Positions 18,924 to 29,500 of a DNA stretch of 64,000 nucleotides are shown in pieces. Numbering within the stretch: position 1 is the stretch's first letter; every line of letters starts with the position of its first letter. A program made the translations under genes and the position numbers. The stretch covers positions 62,001 to 126,000 of the forward strand of contig JAFTDB010000031.1 in assembly GCA_017454375.1 (NCBI GenBank). The letters run 5' to 3'. The DNA comes from Acholeplasmatales bacterium. GTDB taxonomy: Bacteria > Bacillota_I > Bacilli_A > Acholeplasmatales > Anaeroplasmataceae. Under the pieces are notes generated by a model. That model did no database searches. It had not been told where the DNA came from and saw only the letters and a list, made by a program, of their open reading frames with translations.

Positions 18924-21098
18924 ATGAAGTCATATGTTTTTAATAATGAGAAGTATGGGGATTTAAATAGCCTCGCACAAGCTTATGCAGCTAATTTTAA
19001 ATTAGGTGTAGAGGATGTCTTCACAAATTATAAGAAATTTGTTAAGTTTGTTAAATCTCTAGCAAAGGATAAGGTAAGCTTAGTCGTAGATTACTTATCT
19101 AAATCTAAATATAAAAATGATGCTTTAACATTTATTATTTTTGAACTACTTGATGAGAAAAAGGTTTATTTCAATGGCGTTGAATTATCTTTTGATGAGT
19201 TCTTAGCTAAACTAAAAGATAATCCAGATCCAAACAATAACCTTCTTTATGTCTTCCTAGAAGATGGTGGTTTATCTAAAACATATGCTAGATTTGATAT
19301 CGTTAATCTTGAACGTGATGCTAAATTTATCGAAAGAAATATCGATGATCCTTTCGTATTTGAGTATTTAACAAATTACAATAATTACGAAAAGAGAGAT
19401 CCATTCGTTCAAATTAATTCTGAAATCCTAGATAGCCCAAGAGTTCATGATAAATTTTTAAAGAAAATCAAAGAATATGACTTTATGATGAATTTAGCTC
19501 ATTATGAATTTACATCTGTATATGAAGCACTTCATGACCAATCTCCTACATTTGAAGTACTTACTATACTTTATAGAATTGATAATACTAAGGCTGATGA
19601 ATTATTAAAGGTATTAACTAACACACCTGAAATGTGGTTAGTAGATCATTTAAAATCTTATAAGCCTAAAACATCTCAAGCTAAAGAATTATTTAAAAAG
19701 ATTAATAATACTGTTTTAAACAGTCAAAAGAAAGTTAAACCAAATAAGAAAAACCCTGTAGTTGTAGATGAATTCACTAAGAAGGCAATGCTTCATAATG
19801 AATTATTTGATGAATATTCATTATTCGCTACATACTTTTCAGATGGTGCTATTGTTGTAAAGAAAAAACAAGAAGATTTAATGCTTAAGATTGAATATGC
19901 TGGAACATTAGTATCTTCAAATTATATGCTTGAAATTCCTGATGAGGAAGTTGAAGAATCAAGAGCTACTAATATTATGCCTGTGATTGCTCCTGTTGTT
20001 GCTGCTGAGGCTACTTTAGAGGCTGAACAACAAGCTCCAGTTACTGAAGCACCTGCTGAAGGCGAGGTAGTAGCTGAAGGCGAAGCTCCAGTAGAAGTTG
20101 CAGAACCTACTGAACAAACACAAGAAGGTGAACAAGCCGAGGTTACTCCAGAGGGTGAAACTGCTCCTGAAAATCCAGAAGAAGCTGCACCTATTGATGG
20201 AGAAGCCCAAGATGGTCAAGAGGCTGTACCAGCTGAAGCTACTGATGAACCTACAGAACCAGTTGAAGAGAAGTCTGAAGAAACTCAAGAAGAGCCTAAG
20301 GAAGAAACTCCTGCTCTGGAAACACCAGCTGATGAAGTAAAGCTTGTAGAAACTAAGCCTGAAAATAAGTCACAAAAGAACCTAGACTTAAAGGCTATTA
20401 ATAAGACTAAGAAGATTAATCATAAGAACCGTTCATTTGGTGGTTATGTAATCTTTATTTCTGTATTTAATACAATTATTATTTCTTTAGTTGCATTCCT
20501 ACCTAAGGCATTCGTTAATAACACAGGCCTTCCACAACAAATTAGAGATATAATTACTAAATTAGTTTATAACGGAGATGCTACTCAAATCCCAACTAAT
20601 TTCTTATATTATGCAATTATTTCAGGTGGATTATTCGTTCTTAACCTTGTTTTAGCAATTATCTTAAAGTCTTTATCTAAGAAGAATGAAAAGAAATTAA
20701 TGGAATTACAAATCTATATGAACTCTAACCCTGAAACAGAGCTTGGTAAGAGACAACAAGAAGCAAAGGATAGAGTTGCTGAGCATCTTGATGAATACAA
20801 GAAATGTGTTCGTAAGAAATATCATTTATTAGGTATTATCTTAGGATTCTTCCACGCAGTATCTGTTTCTATTTTAGGATTAATGATTTGTTTATTACTT
20901 CCTAATTTCGTTCAATTACCTATTAATTTAAACACAAATCCAAGCATGATTTTATTCTTGATTGGATTATTCTCTGGTTCTGTTTTAACAGTTTTATTGT
21001 TGTTATTCAAACGTAAGAAGAGTAGATGGTATATCTTATTATTAGATTTACTAGTTTTGGCTTCTACATTCGTTTGTCTTGCTTATATACCACTATAA
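18924..21098 (+). CDS. Large membrane protein with acidic Pro/Glu/Ala-rich linker
   Basis: Unrecognised 724-residue protein in three parts. Residues 1 to about 340 are soluble, charged and mostly helical. About 342-477 is a low-complexity stretch built from Glu, Ala, Pro, Thr and Gln. About 505-724 contains five hydrophobic helices ending just before the stop (FVCLAYIPL). There is no signal peptide, so the N-terminal region should face the cytoplasm. The gene starts with ATG behind AGGAGGTG, 11 bases after dtd, and rimO follows within two bases. The linker is GC-richer and repetitive, typical of a flexible spacer and prone to length change. Confidence 0.82.
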   Translation: MKSYVFNNEKYGDLNSLAQAYAANFKLGVEDVFTNYKKFVKFVKSLAKDKVSLVVDYLSKSKYKNDALTFIIFELLDEKKVYFNGVELSFDEFLAKLKDNPDPNNNLLYVFLEDGGLSKTYARFDIVNLERDAKFIERNIDDPFVFEYLTNYNNYEKRDPFVQINSEILDSPRVHDKFLKKIKEYDFMMNLAHYEFTSVYEALHDQSPTFEVLTILYRIDNTKADELLKVLTNTPEMWLVDHLKSYKPKTSQAKELFKKINNTVLNSQKKVKPNKKNPVVVDEFTKKAMLHNELFDEYSLFATYFSDGAIVVKKKQEDLMLKIEYAGTLVSSNYMLEIPDEEVEESRATNIMPVIAPVVAAEATLEAEQQAPVTEAPAEGEVVAEGEAPVEVAEPTEQTQEGEQAEVTPEGETAPENPEEAAPIDGEAQDGQEAVPAEATDEPTEPVEEKSEETQEEPKEETPALETPADEVKLVETKPENKSQKNLDLKAINKTKKINHKNRSFGGYVIFISVFNTIIISLVAFLPKAFVNNTGLPQQIRDIITKLVYNGDATQIPTNFLYYAIISGGLFVLNLVLAIILKSLSKKNEKKLMELQIYMNSNPETELGKRQQEAKDRVAEHLDEYKKCVRKKYHLLGIILGFFHAVSVSILGLMICLLLPNFVQLPINLNTNPSMILFLIGLFSGSVLTVLLLLFKRKKSRWYILLLDLLVLASTFVCLAYIPL

Positions 21099-21099
21099 T

Positions 21100-22401
21100 A
21101 TGAAAATGTATGTTGAATCTCTAGGCTGTGCTAAGAATCAAGTCGACACAGAAATGATTGTTGGTGCCTTAAGAGATAGTATTGATCTTACAAACAAGCC
21201 AGATGATGCTGACTTAATATTAGTAAACACATGTGCGTTTATCGATTCTGCTAAGAAGGAAGCTATAGACACTATTTTGATGCTGGCTGATTATAAAAAG
21301 CCAAACTCAAAACTAGTAGTATGTGGCTGTCTTCCTAAAAGATATAAACCAGAACTAATTGGCTTACTTCCAGAAGTTGATAGATTTATAACAATAGAAG
21401 AATATAATGAATTTTCTAAGATAATTAAAGATGTTATGAAATCATCTTATATTAAAGAAAATGATTTATCTTTTATGAATCGTTATATCACAACTCCTGA
21501 TTATATGCGCTATATTAGAATATCTGATGGTTGTCTAAACCATTGTGCTTTTTGTGCGATTCCACTTATTAGAGGTAAGTTAAAAAGCCGTACTATTGAA
21601 GATATTTATGAAGAAGTTAAACAGGCAGTTAGTGAAGGCGTATATGAAATTAATTTAATTTCTCAAGATACTACTAGATATGGATTTGATATCTATAAGA
21701 AGAATTCACTTGTAGAGCTTTTGGATAAGTTATGTCAAATTGAAGGCGACTTCAAGATTAGGCTTTTATATCTATATCCAGATATCGTAACTGATGAATT
21801 AATTGATTTTATTAAAAATAACCCTAAGGTTATGCCTTATTTTGATATTCCTATTCAACATTCAGAGGATGTTGTTTTAAAAGCCATGTATAGACGTGGA
21901 AATAGAGAATATCTTGTTAACCTATTTAAAAAGATTAGACGTGAAATTCCAGGCTCTATAATTAGAACTACTTTCATTGTTGGCTTCCCATTTGAACGTG
22001 AGGCTGAATTTGAAAATCTACTTAAATTTGTAGATGAAATCAAATTTGATCGTTTAGGTGCTTTCACATTCTCACTTGAGGAAGGTACTAAGGCATGTGA
22101 GTACCCTAATGTAATTTCAGAGGATGAAAAGCAACGCCGTTATGAGAAATTAATGGCTTTACAAGAAGGTATTTCACTTAAACTTAATCAAGAATTATTA
22201 GGCAAGACTATCGACGGATTTATCACAGGTTATGATGAAGAATCATATCTATTCATAGCCAGAAGTGCGGGCTATGCACCTGATGATATTGATGGCTGTA
22301 TCTATGTAGCAGCAAAGGATGAACACCAAATTGGTGATAGAATTAAAATTAAAGTATTAGATTGTGATGCCTACACCCTAACAGGTGAGGAATCAAAGTA
22401 A
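21100..22401 (+). CDS. rimO: Ribosomal protein S12 methylthiotransferase RimO
   Basis: RimO is a radical-SAM enzyme that methylthiolates an Asp of ribosomal protein S12. It has the N-terminal UPF0004 domain with cluster cysteines in ESLGCAKNQVDTEM, VNTCAFIDSAKKEA and VCGCLPKRY. The radical-SAM CxxxCxxC reads CLNHCAFCAIP near residue 145. A C-terminal TRAM domain follows. The NTCAFIDSAKKEA sequence favours RimO over MiaB. The frame is open to 21079, but ATG 21100 lies two bases after the previous stop and directly precedes the conserved N-terminus (433 aa). Confidence 0.93.
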   Translation: MKMYVESLGCAKNQVDTEMIVGALRDSIDLTNKPDDADLILVNTCAFIDSAKKEAIDTILMLADYKKPNSKLVVCGCLPKRYKPELIGLLPEVDRFITIEEYNEFSKIIKDVMKSSYIKENDLSFMNRYITTPDYMRYIRISDGCLNHCAFCAIPLIRGKLKSRTIEDIYEEVKQAVSEGVYEINLISQDTTRYGFDIYKKNSLVELLDKLCQIEGDFKIRLLYLYPDIVTDELIDFIKNNPKVMPYFDIPIQHSEDVVLKAMYRRGNREYLVNLFKKIRREIPGSIIRTTFIVGFPFEREAEFENLLKFVDEIKFDRLGAFTFSLEEGTKACEYPNVISEDEKQRRYEKLMALQEGISLKLNQELLGKTIDGFITGYDEESYLFIARSAGYAPDDIDGCIYVAAKDEHQIGDRIKIKVLDCDAYTLTGEESK

Positions 22402-22415
22402 ATAGAAGGATTATA

Positions 22416-22982
22416 ATGAAGAGAATTAATGTTGTATTATACCATCCAGAAATACCCCAAAACACTGGTAATATTATGCGTAGCTGTGTAGGCTTTAATG
22501 CTAAGCTACACCTAATCAGACCACTAGGCTTTGTTTTGGATGAAAAAAGCTTAAGAAGAAGTGCCCTAGATTATTTTGATTATCTAGAATATGAGGTCTA
22601 TGATGACTGGGCTGACTTCTTATCTAAAAATGAAGGCGAATTTATGTATTTCACTAGATATGGTCATAAGACTCCTAGTGATTATCCATATAAGGATTTA
22701 CCAAAGGATAAAAAATTATATCTAGTATTTGGTAGTGAATCTAAGGGTATCGCTTATGATATCTTAAAGGACAATCTAGAGGATTGTTATAGAGTTCCAA
22801 TTACTGATAAAATTAGAAGCCTAAACCTATCAAATACCGCAGCGATTGCCTTGTATCTAGCTTCAAATGGAATAGAAGATGAAGAATTATTCCATGATGA
22901 GCCAGAATCATTTAAGGGCAGTCGTTTTATTGAGGACATAGATTTATCTACATTGGACTATAGACATAAGGAGAATAATTAG
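22416..22982 (+). CDS. trmL: tRNA (cytidine/uridine-34 2'-O)-methyltransferase, TrmL-type
   Basis: A SPOUT methyltransferase that would 2'-O-methylate the wobble base of tRNA-Leu isoacceptors. The 188 residues include the family start NVVLYHPEIPQNTGNIMRSC, the knot segments LVFGSESKGI and YRVPITDKIRSLNLSNTAAI. Length is about 30 residues more than E. coli TrmL; the extra acidic tail (DEPESFKGSRFIED) has no obvious motif. It lies between rimO and the LTA-synthase-like gene in the same run. Confidence 0.93.
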   Translation: MKRINVVLYHPEIPQNTGNIMRSCVGFNAKLHLIRPLGFVLDEKSLRRSALDYFDYLEYEVYDDWADFLSKNEGEFMYFTRYGHKTPSDYPYKDLPKDKKLYLVFGSESKGIAYDILKDNLEDCYRVPITDKIRSLNLSNTAAIALYLASNGIEDEELFHDEPESFKGSRFIEDIDLSTLDYRHKENN

Positions 22983-22986
22983 TTAA

Positions 22987-24972
22987 ATGGGAACGCTCTT
23001 TAAGGAAAAGATATTCTTATTTTTACATTTAGCTCTGATAATATTTTTTATGAGTATGTCTTTATCAAATATCGTATTTCATAAAGTATTTTCAGATTAT
23101 GTAGTACTAGAGATTGTAACTATCTGTCTAATTGCATCTCCAGTCTTTTTATTTAAAAAGAATCTCTTTTCAATAATTTATTCATTAATTATATTTACAT
23201 ATTTTTGTATAGCTTATGTAATATCAATGATGCTAGATTATAATACTGGTGATATATTCTCACTTAAATATATCAATCTAGCCAAAGAATTATTACAGGT
23301 ATCGACTCCATCATTTTTTAATATATTTTATATATTATTCTTGATATTCTTTATCATAAGCTATCTTATTTCACTTATTTATTTCATATTATTATCTAGA
23401 AAAAATAGATATAAAAGAAAGCCAACATGTTATTCATTTGTGCTTGCGATGTTTATATTTATAATCTCAATTGGTATGCCACTTAAATATGCAGTATACC
23501 ATGATATTGAGCGTGATAATCAAGGTAATGAATTATATCAAGATATGAAGGCACCTGAAATTATTAATTTCGCTGCCAACAGATATAAGAAGAGTGCCTT
23601 TGAGAAATATGGCTTAGTAAGCTATTATTTCAATGAATTAACAGATATGCTAAGCTGGAATACTGATACTAAGCGTAAGATGATTGATGATTATCTAAAT
23701 ACTAATCCTACAGCTGAAAAGAATGATTATACAGGTATTTTAAAGGATTATAATGTCTTAACAATTATGGTTGAATCAGCTCAATCATATGCGATAAATG
23801 AGACATTGACTCCAAACATGTATAAGCTTCAATCTGAAGGGTTAAAGTTTAATAATAACCTAAGTAAAAATAAAACTAATATATCTGAAATTATCGGTAT
23901 GTTAGGATCTACATATGAACATACTATTTCATCAGGATATAAGGTTGATTTCTCACTTCCAGCTGTGCTATCAAAGGAAGGTTATCAAACAGCTTATTTC
24001 CATGATAATGTTGGTGGATTTTATGATAGAGATAACGTTATGAAGGAAATTGGATTTAAAGATATTTATTTCCATGATTCATATTCAAATTCTAAAATAG
24101 AATTTAAAGGTAATATGTCATACGACACTACATTTGTAGAGGCAGTTGGCGATAAGATGGTTCCTAAGGATAAAAAATTCTACACTTACTGGACTACCAT
24201 CGCTTCTCATGGTCCATATTACTCTAATGCCGATTCTGTTAAAAAATATGAAGAGGCAGGCTATTATGAGAGATTAAATGCGGCAAAACAAGCTGGACTT
24301 TGGACTAACCCATTTGATAGAGACTTCCCTAGATATGAATGGATAAACATCAAAGAAGAGGAAATGACAAGCCTCAAAAAGCAGCTTGAGCATTACCAGG
24401 TTGAAATGATGAATTTCGATGAAGCACTTGGAATGCTAATTGATAAATTAAAGTCTAATGGTCAATATGATAATACAATTATCGTACTATATGGTGATCA
24501 TGATTCATATTATGCATCATGTGGTTTAAGACCACTTAAATATTATCTATATAGCTGTATGGATAAAGAAGAATTCCCACTTCAATATGAGACATTCTTA
24601 ACTATCTCTAACCCTACACTTAATGCCCTATATAAAACTAAAAATGGAAACAGTAATGTTGATATCCTTACTTCACCATATATTATTGTCCCAACTATTA
24701 TAGATTTACTTGGAATTGATCATAATCAAAATTATTATGTATCTAAATCTTTATTTAATTCTAAGGACTTAGATAATGTATTCTATTCATGTGAATTAAA
24801 ATCAGTTATTTCTGATAAGGTATTTGATATTGATTATAAAAATACTAAATATAAATCAGATTCAGCTGATGAAGCATATATGACTGATTTTTATTTAAAT
24901 GAGCTTGAATTAATTAAAAAAATTAACATCTTTAATATGATGTATAAATATCAATATTTCGGTTCGAAATAA
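22987..24972 (+). CDS. LTA-synthase-type membrane sulfatase
   Basis: A 661-residue protein with five hydrophobic helices in the first 190 residues and an extracellular alkaline-phosphatase/sulfatase fold. This is the layout of LtaS-like enzymes that polymerise or transfer glycerol phosphate. The catalytic Thr candidate is T297 in SKNKTNISE. Further markers are TAYFHDNVGGFYDRDNVM, YWTTIASHGPY and the metal-binding LYGDHDSYY near residue 505. It could make lipoteichoic acid or modify another envelope polymer; substrate cannot be told from sequence. It is the last gene of the apt operon and is followed by a terminator. Confidence 0.88.
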   Translation: MGTLFKEKIFLFLHLALIIFFMSMSLSNIVFHKVFSDYVVLEIVTICLIASPVFLFKKNLFSIIYSLIIFTYFCIAYVISMMLDYNTGDIFSLKYINLAKELLQVSTPSFFNIFYILFLIFFIISYLISLIYFILLSRKNRYKRKPTCYSFVLAMFIFIISIGMPLKYAVYHDIERDNQGNELYQDMKAPEIINFAANRYKKSAFEKYGLVSYYFNELTDMLSWNTDTKRKMIDDYLNTNPTAEKNDYTGILKDYNVLTIMVESAQSYAINETLTPNMYKLQSEGLKFNNNLSKNKTNISEIIGMLGSTYEHTISSGYKVDFSLPAVLSKEGYQTAYFHDNVGGFYDRDNVMKEIGFKDIYFHDSYSNSKIEFKGNMSYDTTFVEAVGDKMVPKDKKFYTYWTTIASHGPYYSNADSVKKYEEAGYYERLNAAKQAGLWTNPFDRDFPRYEWINIKEEEMTSLKKQLEHYQVEMMNFDEALGMLIDKLKSNGQYDNTIIVLYGDHDSYYASCGLRPLKYYLYSCMDKEEFPLQYETFLTISNPTLNALYKTKNGNSNVDILTSPYIIVPTIIDLLGIDHNQNYYVSKSLFNSKDLDNVFYSCELKSVISDKVFDIDYKNTKYKSDSADEAYMTDFYLNELELIKKINIFNMMYKYQYFGSK

Positions 24973-24995
24973 AAACGCCAATCACTGGCGTTTTT
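24971..24995. terminator. Bidirectional terminator
   Basis: Stem AAAAACGCCA/TGGCGTTTTT with loop ATCAC, immediately after the LTA-synthase-like stop codon and four bases before the end of the convergent regulator gene. Confidence 0.93.
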
Positions 24996-24998
24996 GTT

Positions 24999-25745
24999 TT
25001 AGTTATTATTGATTTCAAATAAATAATCCTGATATGTATTTTTAACAGATGAGAAGTTCTTTTTAGGAACCTTAATCTCCTCTGCGTTTTTTAAGACAAT
25101 CATATTGTCCTTAAATGATTGAATCTGTTTCATATTAACAAGATTATTATTTCCCGCTACAACAAATTTATGAATTGTGTAGTCAAATGGGATTGAATCC
25201 AAAAACTTAATTCTTAGGGCTACTGTTGTATAGGTTGTACCATCAATCATGTGGTATACCATACGTCTATCCTTATTCTCGATATAGTTGATATCAGAAA
25301 TAGTGATTGATACTTGTTCGTAGTCCTTTAATCTAATTAACAATGTAATATTATCTTTTATGTTAAGCTTATTGTAGGCTCTTTCCAAAGATTGGAAAAC
25401 AGTGTTTTTATCTGTTGGAAGAAGAATAAAGTCTAATGGTTCAACTTTGAATGAATTGATTACATTGTCTAGATTATCAGATAAGAAGATAATCATTGAA
25501 TGATATCCATCCTCACGGATTCTCTTAACAAAGTTAATTCCATTGATTTTATTGTCCATTCCTAATATAATTAAATCATAATTTGTTGATTCAATTTTAA
25601 AAATCAACATACGATTTAATAAGGTATCAGATTCTTGAAATATATCTAGCTTTGCATCGACACCTTTTTCATCAATAAACTCTTTAACATATGAAGATAA
25701 TTTGTCCAAATAATCTTTGTTTTCTTCGCAAATTGCGATCTTCAT
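24999..25745 (-). CDS. LytTR-family regulator with atypical receiver domain
   Basis: A 248-residue AgrA/LytR-like regulator: an N-terminal receiver domain (about 1-118) and a C-terminal LytTR DNA-binding domain (about 140-245) with the conserved block IHKFVVAGNNNLVNMKQIQ. The N-terminal acidic pair (CEEN) is present. The phosphoacceptor position looks lost: DLIILGMD has Gly62 where DLIFLD-type receivers have Asp, with the nearest Asp two residues on. No histidine kinase is adjacent. It may be phosphorylation-independent. An extended -10 (TGATACAAT, minus strand) lies at 25774-25782. Confidence 0.88.
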   Translation of the reverse strand: MKIAICEENKDYLDKLSSYVKEFIDEKGVDAKLDIFQESDTLLNRMLIFKIESTNYDLIILGMDNKINGINFVKRIREDGYHSMIIFLSDNLDNVINSFKVEPLDFILLPTDKNTVFQSLERAYNKLNIKDNITLLIRLKDYEQVSITISDINYIENKDRRMVYHMIDGTTYTTVALRIKFLDSIPFDYTIHKFVVAGNNNLVNMKQIQSFKDNMIVLKNAEEIKVPKKNFSSVKNTYQDYLFEINNN

Positions 25746-25862
25746 ACTACCACTTCCTTAAACTACATCTCTAATTGTATCAAAAAAAATAAAAAAAAGT
25801 AAGTAGTTGGACTAATTTCACAAAAAATAATTTCAAAATCACATTTTTATACCATAATCTTA

Positions 25863-25878
25863 GAGTAATATATTACTC
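25863..25878. promoter_or_regulatory. 16-bp perfect palindrome, candidate operator
   Basis: GAGTAATATATTACTC is fully self-complementary. It lies between a possible promoter (TTTCAA-N17-CATAAT, -10 near 25852) and the AGGAGG of the next gene, where a bound repressor would block early elongation. It has no T-tail, so it is not a terminator. Confidence 0.5.
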
Positions 25879-25895
25879 AAAAGGAGGAAACTAAT

Positions 25896-26420
25896 ATGAC
25901 TTCTGAAGAAAAAAGAGTACTTGAAGCCCTAAATTATTTTGGCTTTGAGGTAAAAGAATTAAGTAGTAGAGAATTAGAATATACTTATCTATCTTTCAAG
26001 TCTGAGCTTGAAGAAAAGGATGAGGCTGAATATAAAATTATGGAAAGCCACTATGCTGAGCTTAAGGATATTAGAAGAACTAATGAAATCATTCATAATG
26101 TTTTAGATCCTGAGCATAAGGAGCATTGGTATACTGAGACTGAGCATGTAGAAGAGGTAAAGCCTGAAATCATTGATGGACCTATTCCAAATGAGAATCC
26201 TGAACAAATTTTAAGGACTAACTTTGGTGATGTTAAGATTGTTGATAAGCCATCAATCTTCAATATCATTATTTCCCTTTTAATTCCACTTTATGGATTC
26301 TTAACATCAATGGTAATTAGAAGCTTTATGCCTAAGGCATCTAGATGGTATTTAATATTCGCCATTATTGGCTTTGTTATAAATTTCGCGATACTTATTG
26401 TATTCAACTATGTTATCTAA
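25896..26420 (+). CDS. Hypothetical two-TM membrane protein (174 aa)
   Basis: Unrecognised. The first 75 residues are charged and helical, with an EEKRVLEALNYFGF start that could suggest a short J-domain-like helical bundle, but the HPD motif is absent. Residues 76-115 form an acidic linker, then two hydrophobic helices at about 120-142 and 150-173. The ATG has a strong AAGGAGG. It is a single-gene unit with its own palindrome upstream and terminator downstream. Confidence 0.82.
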   Translation: MTSEEKRVLEALNYFGFEVKELSSRELEYTYLSFKSELEEKDEAEYKIMESHYAELKDIRRTNEIIHNVLDPEHKEHWYTETEHVEEVKPEIIDGPIPNENPEQILRTNFGDVKIVDKPSIFNIIISLLIPLYGFLTSMVIRSFMPKASRWYLIFAIIGFVINFAILIVFNYVI

Positions 26421-26421
26421 G

Positions 26422-26448
26422 AGACTAAGAATAATCTTAGTCTTTTTT
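26422..26448 (+). terminator. Intrinsic terminator
   Basis: Stem GACTAAGA/TCTTAGTC with loop ATAA and a T6 tail, directly after the stop of the two-TM protein. Confidence 0.93.
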
Positions 26449-26459
26449 GTTTATCTTAA

Positions 26460-26488
26460 TTGTAAAAAACTAAAAAATTATGTATAAT
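26460..26488 (+). promoter_or_regulatory. Promoter of the GGDEF-EAL-like gene
   Basis: TTGTAA (26460-26465), 17-base spacer, TATAAT (26483-26488), 38 bases before the ATG. Confidence 0.65.
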
Positions 26489-26525
26489 AATTTTTAAGTA
26501 AAAATATTTATTTTGGTAGGTAAAA

Positions 26526-29500
26526 ATGGCTAAATTATCTTTAAATGAGGTCTTAAATTTAGATAATTCTAAACAATCTATTAAGAAAATAGATATTTTT
26601 TTGTCTGGTGAAAGTAAATATAGTGATAATTTTATGGAAGTAATAGCTTTTAAAGGTAAGATGTTACATATCTTAGATGATACAACAGAAGCCTTAAAGC
26701 TATTATTTTCTTATATTGCAGAACTAAAAAAGCTTAGACCTAAGGGTATTATAGCTATTTGCGATTCAATAATTTATATCACAGAAGATATTAGTAAATT
26801 TGATCAGTCCTTAAAATATATAAATCTTAAGAAAAATTTCTTACCAATTTCTTCACATACCTTATACATAAAAGATATGATTCATTTGTATCTTTTAGAA
26901 AATAAGAAGTCTGAGGCAATTAAGCTAATCTTAGATTATCTAAAGGATGATTTATCTAAAGATGAAATATTCTTCGCTAAAGAGACTTTGGCTAATCTAT
27001 ATTATGAAACTAAGGAATATGATAAATATATTGAATTATCTAGCTTATTAATTTCTAATTATCAAAACAATCTAGAACTATCTAAAATTGAGGATGTAGA
27101 AATTAATTTATTAAAGATAAATTTATTAAAAGAAGAATATGATGAAATTATTAAAAATGCGAATAGAATACTAGAAAATCTTACAGATCCCGATAAGATT
27201 ATCATTACCGCATCTATGTTAATGAAATCATATATCGTTAAAGAAGATTTCAAATATGCATCCGTTGTAGAATCTTGTTATGAAGATAAACTGGATTCTG
27301 CTAGTGTTGATAATCAAAAATCATTTATTAATAACGCGATAGATTTATATACTAAATTGCATTCTTTGGTCTCTGTTAGAGGATATCAAGCAAGACTTGA
27401 TGCCCTAAAGGAGGATGAGCCTGAGGTTAAGCCTAAGAAGAAAAGAAAAAAGACTAGTGATGACATTTATGATATCCCAGTTATAGAAGATGAATTAATT
27501 GAAGAGGAGATAGAGGTTAATAATCAATTATTAACTGAGACTGAACCTAAATTATCACTAGAATATGATAATGTATATAAGACAGTTAAATATAATGATG
27601 TTGAAGTATCTGAATATTATTTAAAGCTTAATGATTTATTAGGACTATTAAATCAAATACCATACGACTTAAAATTTAGAGAATTTTATCGTCAAATGAT
27701 GATGATATTAGCTAAAAGCTTTAAATTTGAGGAAGCTTATTTCTTATCTTATGATAATGATAAATTTGTAGGTTATCATTATAAGATGGAAAGAGTATAT
27801 GATAAGACTCCAGCTGAGGAGGTACTAGCTGATAGTGCTATGTATATGTCATATACATTAGGATCTGAAATAATCATCAATGATGATAGTAGAGAATATT
27901 TAAAAAATATTATTGATGATACATATTATGAAGATAATATTTATGTATTATCACTTCCTATCATAACTGAAATAGAGACTAGAGGCTCTATATCTTATAT
28001 TAGTCATGAGCCATTTTTAAATGTAGATATGGCTTATGAAGGATTAAAGATTGCCTCATCAATCCTAAATTCTAGATTTGTATATGGATTATATAAAAAG
28101 ATAGATGATAATAAAAAAGAAAAGCTTCTATATTTAGCTGAGCATATAGATGCTGGCTATAAGGAAGAAGCTTTAGGTAATATTACATTATCTGATTATG
28201 GTATGAATATGCTTCATACATTTAAGAATTTATCACTTGAAGATTATTTTATTCATATGAATAACCAAGATATCACTAGATATAAAAATGCTAGAGAAAG
28301 ATTACTTGATTTAAGAACTACATTTGAAGAAATAACATATGATTATAAATTACCTGATAAAATATTAAAGATTAAAGAAAAAATGTATTCTTTATTAATT
28401 GATGGTATTGTAAATATTATATCTATATTTACTGATATCACAGATTTAGAAGAAGAAAAGAAATCTTTAATATCACTAGCTTATCGTAATCCTAATTCTA
28501 AAATAGATAGTGAAGTTAAGCTAATGGTAGATTTAAAGGATGCCTTATATGATCATAGATTTGCCTTATGTATATTAAAGGTTGTTGATTTTGATATATA
28601 TAAAGAACTATATGGATATAATTTTGAGCGTCAATTAATTTATGCCCTAGGCGATAAATTAAAAGAGTGTATCGATGATTTTTCAACTAATGTATATCAT
28701 TTCTCTGGAAGTGAATATGCCTTACTTTTAAGTAATGTAAATGATAAGAGAACCATTGAGGGTAAGGTTAGAAAGTGGCTTACAAAAGTAGCAAAGGCGC
28801 TTCATGAGCTTAATACTAGAATCAATATCACATTCGCCTGTGGATGCTTCAAGCCAGCTACAGTATCTAATTTAGATCCTAATAGGGTAATCAACAATGC
28901 TCTAGATGGACTTCAATCAGCCTACTCTTTAGATGGTAGCATTAGATTTGCCCATTATGATTCTTTAGAATCTGAAGCTAGATTTAAAGAAAATAGCTTA
29001 ATTACTCATATCAGTGAATCTATTGATATGAATAATATTGGCCTAACCTATAAACAGATAGTTAATATTAAGAAAAAAGAAGTACTTGGCTATAAGGTAG
29101 ATATTAATTTAGATAATTATGAGGTTGACTTAAGCTACTTTAAGGAAGTAATTGAAAGAAGAAATCTAAAAGAAAAGATTACTAAATATTTAATATATAC
29201 ATTATTTAAGGAAATGAAGATGTTATATGATTCAACTCATTATAAGCTAAATGTCTTTATTGATTTAGATGTTAATATGCTAAATGATGATATGATGAGC
29301 TTTATAACTGATAAGCTTAATTTCTATAAAATAGATACTAAAAACATTATATTAAATGTAAATGATACTAATAATAAATATGTTGGATATCTATATTCAT
29401 TAGGCTTTAATCTAGCAAGTGATAATCTGCTTGAAATATATAGAGATAAGATAAGCTATTTATTCTTTGATTATCATTTAATAAATAAAGATAATTCAGA

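Noticed and set aside
20016-20340. Overlapping open frames on both strands inside the acidic linker
   Set aside because: They arise from the repetitive Glu/Pro/Ala codons of the 724-residue gene and have no ribosome binding site or promoter.
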